Below are positions 60,551 through 64,000 of a stretch of 64,000 nt of DNA, piece by piece (the first letter of the stretch is position 1; each line of letters starts with the position of its first letter). Source of the stretch: Paenibacillus timonensis (GTDB lineage Bacteria; Bacillota; Bacilli; Paenibacillales; Paenibacillaceae). The stretch spans positions 97,449-161,448 of the forward strand of contig NZ_WNZY01000011.1 in the NCBI RefSeq assembly GCF_009725205.1, given 5' to 3'. The position numbers and the translations under genes are program-made. The notes beneath the pieces were generated by a model that saw only the letters and a program-made list of their open reading frames with translations, was not told where the DNA came from and ran no database searches.

Positions 60551-63500
60551 ATGGACAGCTTTGTTCATTTGCACGTACATAGTGAATACAGCTTGCTGGA
60601 CGGGGCCGCCCGGCTCGAGGACCTCGTTGCCAAGGCCGCAGCCTCCGGCATGAAGGCGCTGGCGCTGACGGATCACGGGGTCATGTACGGCGCGGTTCCT
60701 TTTTATAAATTGTGTAAAAAGCACGGCATCAAGCCGATCATCGGCTGCGAGGTGTATTTTACGGCAGGCTCGCGCAAGGAACGGGGAAGCCGGCAGGACC
60801 AGCCGATTCATCACTTGATTTTGCTGGCCAAAAATGAGACCGGGTACCGCAACTTGATGAGGCTCAGCTCCATTGGTCACCTTGAGGGCTTCCATTACAA
60901 GCCGCGAATCGACTGGGACGCGCTCGAACGGCATCGCGAAGGCCTGGTCTGCCTTAGTGCCTGCTTAGGCGGAGAGGTCCCTTTCCATCTGCTGAGAGGC
61001 CATTATGAGGAAGCGAAAAAAGCCGCACTCCGGTATCAGGCGGCGTTTGGCGAGGATTTTTACCTGGAGCTTCAGGACCATGGCATCCCCGAGCAGAAGA
61101 AAGTGAATCCGCAACTCGTCCAATTGGCCGGGGAAATCGGGGCGCAGCTTGTGGTCACCAATGACGCACATTACTTGAGCCAACAGGACGCAGAGGTGCA
61201 AGACGTGCTCATTTGCGTGGGTACGGGTAAAACGGTGGATGACGAAGACCGGCTTAAAATGCATACCAATCAGCTTTATCTGAAAACAGCCGCGGAAATG
61301 GCCTTGCTGTTTCCCCATTTGCCGGAGGCGTATGCCAATACGGCGAAAATTGCCGATTCCTGCGAGTTGGAGCTGGAGTTTGACCGGCATATTTTACCGG
61401 CATACCGTCCGATTCCGGAGGGACAAACCGCGGGGAGTTACCTGGCGGAGTTGTGTGAGCAAGGATTGGTTGAACGTTATGGTCAACTGGACATTTGGCA
61501 AGATCCGGCAGAGCGGGAGAAGCTGGAACAGCGGCTGCGTTACGAGCTGGAGACGATTGCCAATATGGGCTTCTCCGATTATTTCTTGATCGTATGGGAT
61601 TTTATCGCGTTTGCTCACCGTAATGGGATCGCGACCGGACCGGGCCGGGGATCCTCCGCGGGCAGCTTGGTCGCTTACGTGCTGCGAATCACCGATGTGG
61701 ATCCGATCAAATACAAACTGTTTTTCGAACGGTTTTTGAACCCGGAGCGGGTGACGATGCCGGATATCGATATCGACTTCAGCGATGAGCGGCGGGATGA
61801 GGTCATTGCATATGTGGTCGAAAAATACGGGGCAGAGCATGTCGCCCAGATTATTACCTTCGGGACGATGGCGGCTCGCGCAGCGGTCCGCGACGTGGGG
61901 CGGGCGCTGAATGTGCCTTTTGGTGAAGTGGATAAAGTGGCGAAGCTGATTCCGGGACACCTAGGGATGACCATTGAACGTGCACTGAAGGAAAGCCCGG
62001 ACCTGAAAGCGATGTATGACGGGTCCGAGCGGGTCAAGGGGCTGCTGGATATGGCGAAAAAAGTGGAAGGCATGCCGCGGCACGCCTCGACTCACGCCGC
62101 CGGTGTTGTGATTTCGCGAGACCCGTTGACCGATGCCGTCCCGCTGCAGGCGGGCAGCGAGCGTACCGCACTAACGCAATACTCCATGGAGAACCTGGAA
62201 GCGATCGGCCTGCTTAAAATGGATTTTCTGGGGCTGCGCACCTTGTCCATTATCAAGCGTTGCATGAACTGGGTCCAGGAGCAGGAGGGCAGCGCACCCG
62301 ATTTCCGGCTTGTTCCGGACGACGATCCGGCAACGTACGAGATGCTGGGCCGCGGAGAGACGACCGGCGTGTTCCAGCTGGAGTCCACGGGCATGCGGCG
62401 GGTGCTGAAGGAGCTCAAGCCGTCGGCATTCGAGGACATCATTTCCGTCAATGCGCTGTACCGTCCGGGTCCCATGGAGTTCATCCCCAAATTCATCGCC
62501 AGCAAGCATGGGCAGATCGGTGTGGAATATCCGCACCGGGATCTTGAGCCGATCCTGAAAGATACGTACGGTATCATCGTGTACCAGGAGCAAATCATGC
62601 AGATCGCTTCCAAAATGGCGGGCTTTTCGCTGGGTGAAGCCGATTTGCTGCGTCGGGCGGTGTCCAAGAAAAAACGCGAGGTGCTCGACGAGCAGCGTAG
62701 CCATTTCGTCGTCGGCAGCGAGGCGCAGGGCTATAGTGAAGCCGAGGCGAACGTGGTATACGACATGATCGTCCGCTTTGCCGACTACGGCTTTCCCCGC
62801 GCCCACGCGGCTGCTTATGGCGTGCTGGCCTTCCAAACAGCGTACCTCAAGTCGCACTACCCGGTGCAGTTTATGGCGTCGATGCTGACCGCCGTGACCG
62901 GCAGCCATCGGAAGGTAGCGGAATACATTGTGGAATGCCGTCGGATGGGCATCGTCGTACTTCCGCCGGACGTGAACGAGAGCAATGTGCTGTTTACGCC
63001 GCAGGCGGGGGCGAGCGTTGGATCCGCTGAGGTCGTAGAGGTCGGCGGCGGTTCGCAGGACGGTGCCGCCAAACCGGAGGCTCCGAGCCTCGGCGTGATC
63101 CGCTTTGGCCTGGCCGCGATCAAAAACGTCGGGACCCAGGCGATCGAAAGTATTTTGAAAGAACGGAAAGAGCGTCCGTTCGACAGCTTGCTCGATTTTT
63201 GCCGGCGGGTGGATTTGCGGACCTGCAATAAGCGGGTGATCGAGTCGCTGATTCAAGGCGGGGCGTTTGATGCCTTGCCGGGTCATCGCGCGCAATTGCT
63301 GGCAATGCTGGACGAGACAGTCGAAGCGGCGCTGAAATGGCGGAAAGAACGGGATGATTTGCAGATTCAACTGTTTGATTTTGTAGAGTCGCCAAATTGG
63401 GATATCGAATATCCGGACGTGCCGAAGTTTACGGTCGGGCAGCAGTTGGACCTGGAGCGTGAGCTGCTGGGGCTGTATTTGTCCGGCCATCCGCTGGATG

Positions 63501-63906
63501 ATTTCGATGCTCTTCTGGAGGGAGACGGCGTAGAACGGCTAATGGACTTGGCCGAAGCGCCTGATGAGTCCCGCGCGGTCGTGGCGGGGATGGTCGTGTC
63601 CGTGAAGACGATCACGACCAAGCAGGGCAAAGCGATGGCGTTCATGGAGCTGGAAGACCAGATCGAACGCTGCGAGGTCGTGTTGTTCCCAGAAGTGTGG
63701 CGGCGCTCGGCCGCCCACGTCAGTAAAGGGGCTTTGCTCGCGCTGCGCGGCGTCGTCCAGCAGCAGGACGAAGGCTTCAAGCTGCTGGCCGACGAGGTGG
63801 CACCGCTGAGCGAGCAAAGCCTGGCCCAGCTGCGCCGCGGCTTGGCGCGCGGTCGCGGGGCAGGCGCCGCCGCTGCCGGTGGCAAAGGCGGCGCACGCGG
63901 GGCGGC
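60551..63906 (+). CDS. dnaE: DNA polymerase III alpha subunit DnaE (3' end cut by sequencing adapter)
   Basis: About 1118 genuine residues of the replicative polymerase. PHP domain at the start (FVHLHVHSEYSLLDGAARLE), polymerase palm with PDIDIDFSDERRDEVI, fingers and tau-binding region, and an OB-fold domain (VVAGMVVSVKTITTKQGKAM). A low-complexity Gly/Ala/Arg stretch (RGLARGRGAGAAAAGGKGGA) comes next. ATG 60551 follows AAAGGAAGGG. The frame appears to stop at 63946, but the last 11 or so residues (LLYTSDAADEH) are translated Nextera adapter; the true C-terminus is missing. Confidence 0.96.
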
Positions 63907-64000
63907 CTGGCTCTTATACACATCCGACGCTGCCGACGAACACTAGGGCGGAGATCCCAGGGGACGCCGTAAGGCACGAAAACAGGAACGAGGGGGCGGA
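63907..64000 (+). other. Nextera/Tn5 sequencing adapter and low-quality tail (artefact)
   Basis: 63907-63939 matches the 33-base Nextera read-2 transposase adapter with two mismatches; CTCTTATACACATC is at 63911-63924. An 8-base index (63940-63947, ACACTAGG) follows, then 63948-63976 resembles the P5 primer remainder (GCGGAGATC... CGCCGT), then A-rich and G-rich tail. Not genomic DNA. Confidence 0.96.

Noticed and set aside
62171..63490. Long minus-strand open frame of 439 codons inside dnaE
   Set aside because: It is a shadow of the GC-rich dnaE coding frame, has no ribosome site or recognisable domain, and dnaE is unmistakable on the plus strand.

Overview
The window looks like chromosomal DNA of a spore-forming, Gram-positive, moderately GC-rich Bacillota, most likely Paenibacillus or a close relative. 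Evidence: many CUT1 sugar ABC loci with YesM/YesN-type regulation, a gerA-type germination operon, the yheA-yheB-yheC/D spore-coat block, the ytoI-ytpI-ytrI-ytrH-dnaE neighbourhood known from Bacillus, frequent TTG/GTG starts with strong AGGAGG sites, and several short intergenic repeat families. I saw no tRNA, rRNA, transposase, prophage or CRISPR array.

Layout. 1-7.5 kb: a sugar locus (end of a permease gene, LacI regulator, two hydrolases, PfkB sugar kinase, a GH13_18 sucrose or sucrose-phosphate phosphorylase, a third esterase). 7.6-15.3 kb: YesM/YesN two-component system, a lipoprotein plus two-permease importer, and a short Nif3-like protein. 15.4-19.3 kb: CueP copper protein, TauE/SafE exporter, carboxylesterase, and a divergent LysR regulator with a 20-bp palindrome between the two. 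19.3-27.4 kb: AraC regulator and a glycan locus (binding protein, two permeases, GH112 galactosyl-N-acetylhexosamine phosphorylase, small membrane protein, GH29 fucosidase). 27.4-31.2 kb: repeats, a PrsA/SurA-like foldase and a secreted beta-helix/discoidin protein. 31.2-36.4 kb: hybrid cluster protein, ApbE, YfcE, UvrC-like nuclease. 36.4-40.7 kb: candidate structured RNA and a gerA-type operon. 40.8-50.9 kb: HAD hydrolase, five YheC/YheD ATP-grasp paralogues plus a GNAT, YheB, YheA. 51-57.3 kb: acetolactate synthase, HemY, AhbD-like radical SAM protein, DUF2249 cluster, YwiC. 57.3-64 kb: ytoI, ytpI, ytrI, ytrH and dnaE.

The clearest new pattern is regulatory. Four GTGA-N6-TCAC-type dyads (Fnr/Crp family) lie upstream of hcp, between ilvB and hemY, and between the DUF2249 genes and ywiC. 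They sit 41.5 bp (one case 40.5 bp) upstream of the start inferred from a -10 hexamer for five transcription units. This is the standard class II activator position, and it ties hcp, haem synthesis, acetolactate synthase, DUF2249 proteins and YwiC into one probable low-oxygen/NO regulon. hcp also has a Rex-like operator. A second idea worth testing is that the first locus handles acylated or phosphorylated sucrose.

Caveat: the last ~94 bases are not genomic. They are an unremoved Nextera sequencing adapter with index and low-quality tail, so dnaE is cut at about 63906 and its apparent stop at 63946 is an artefact.
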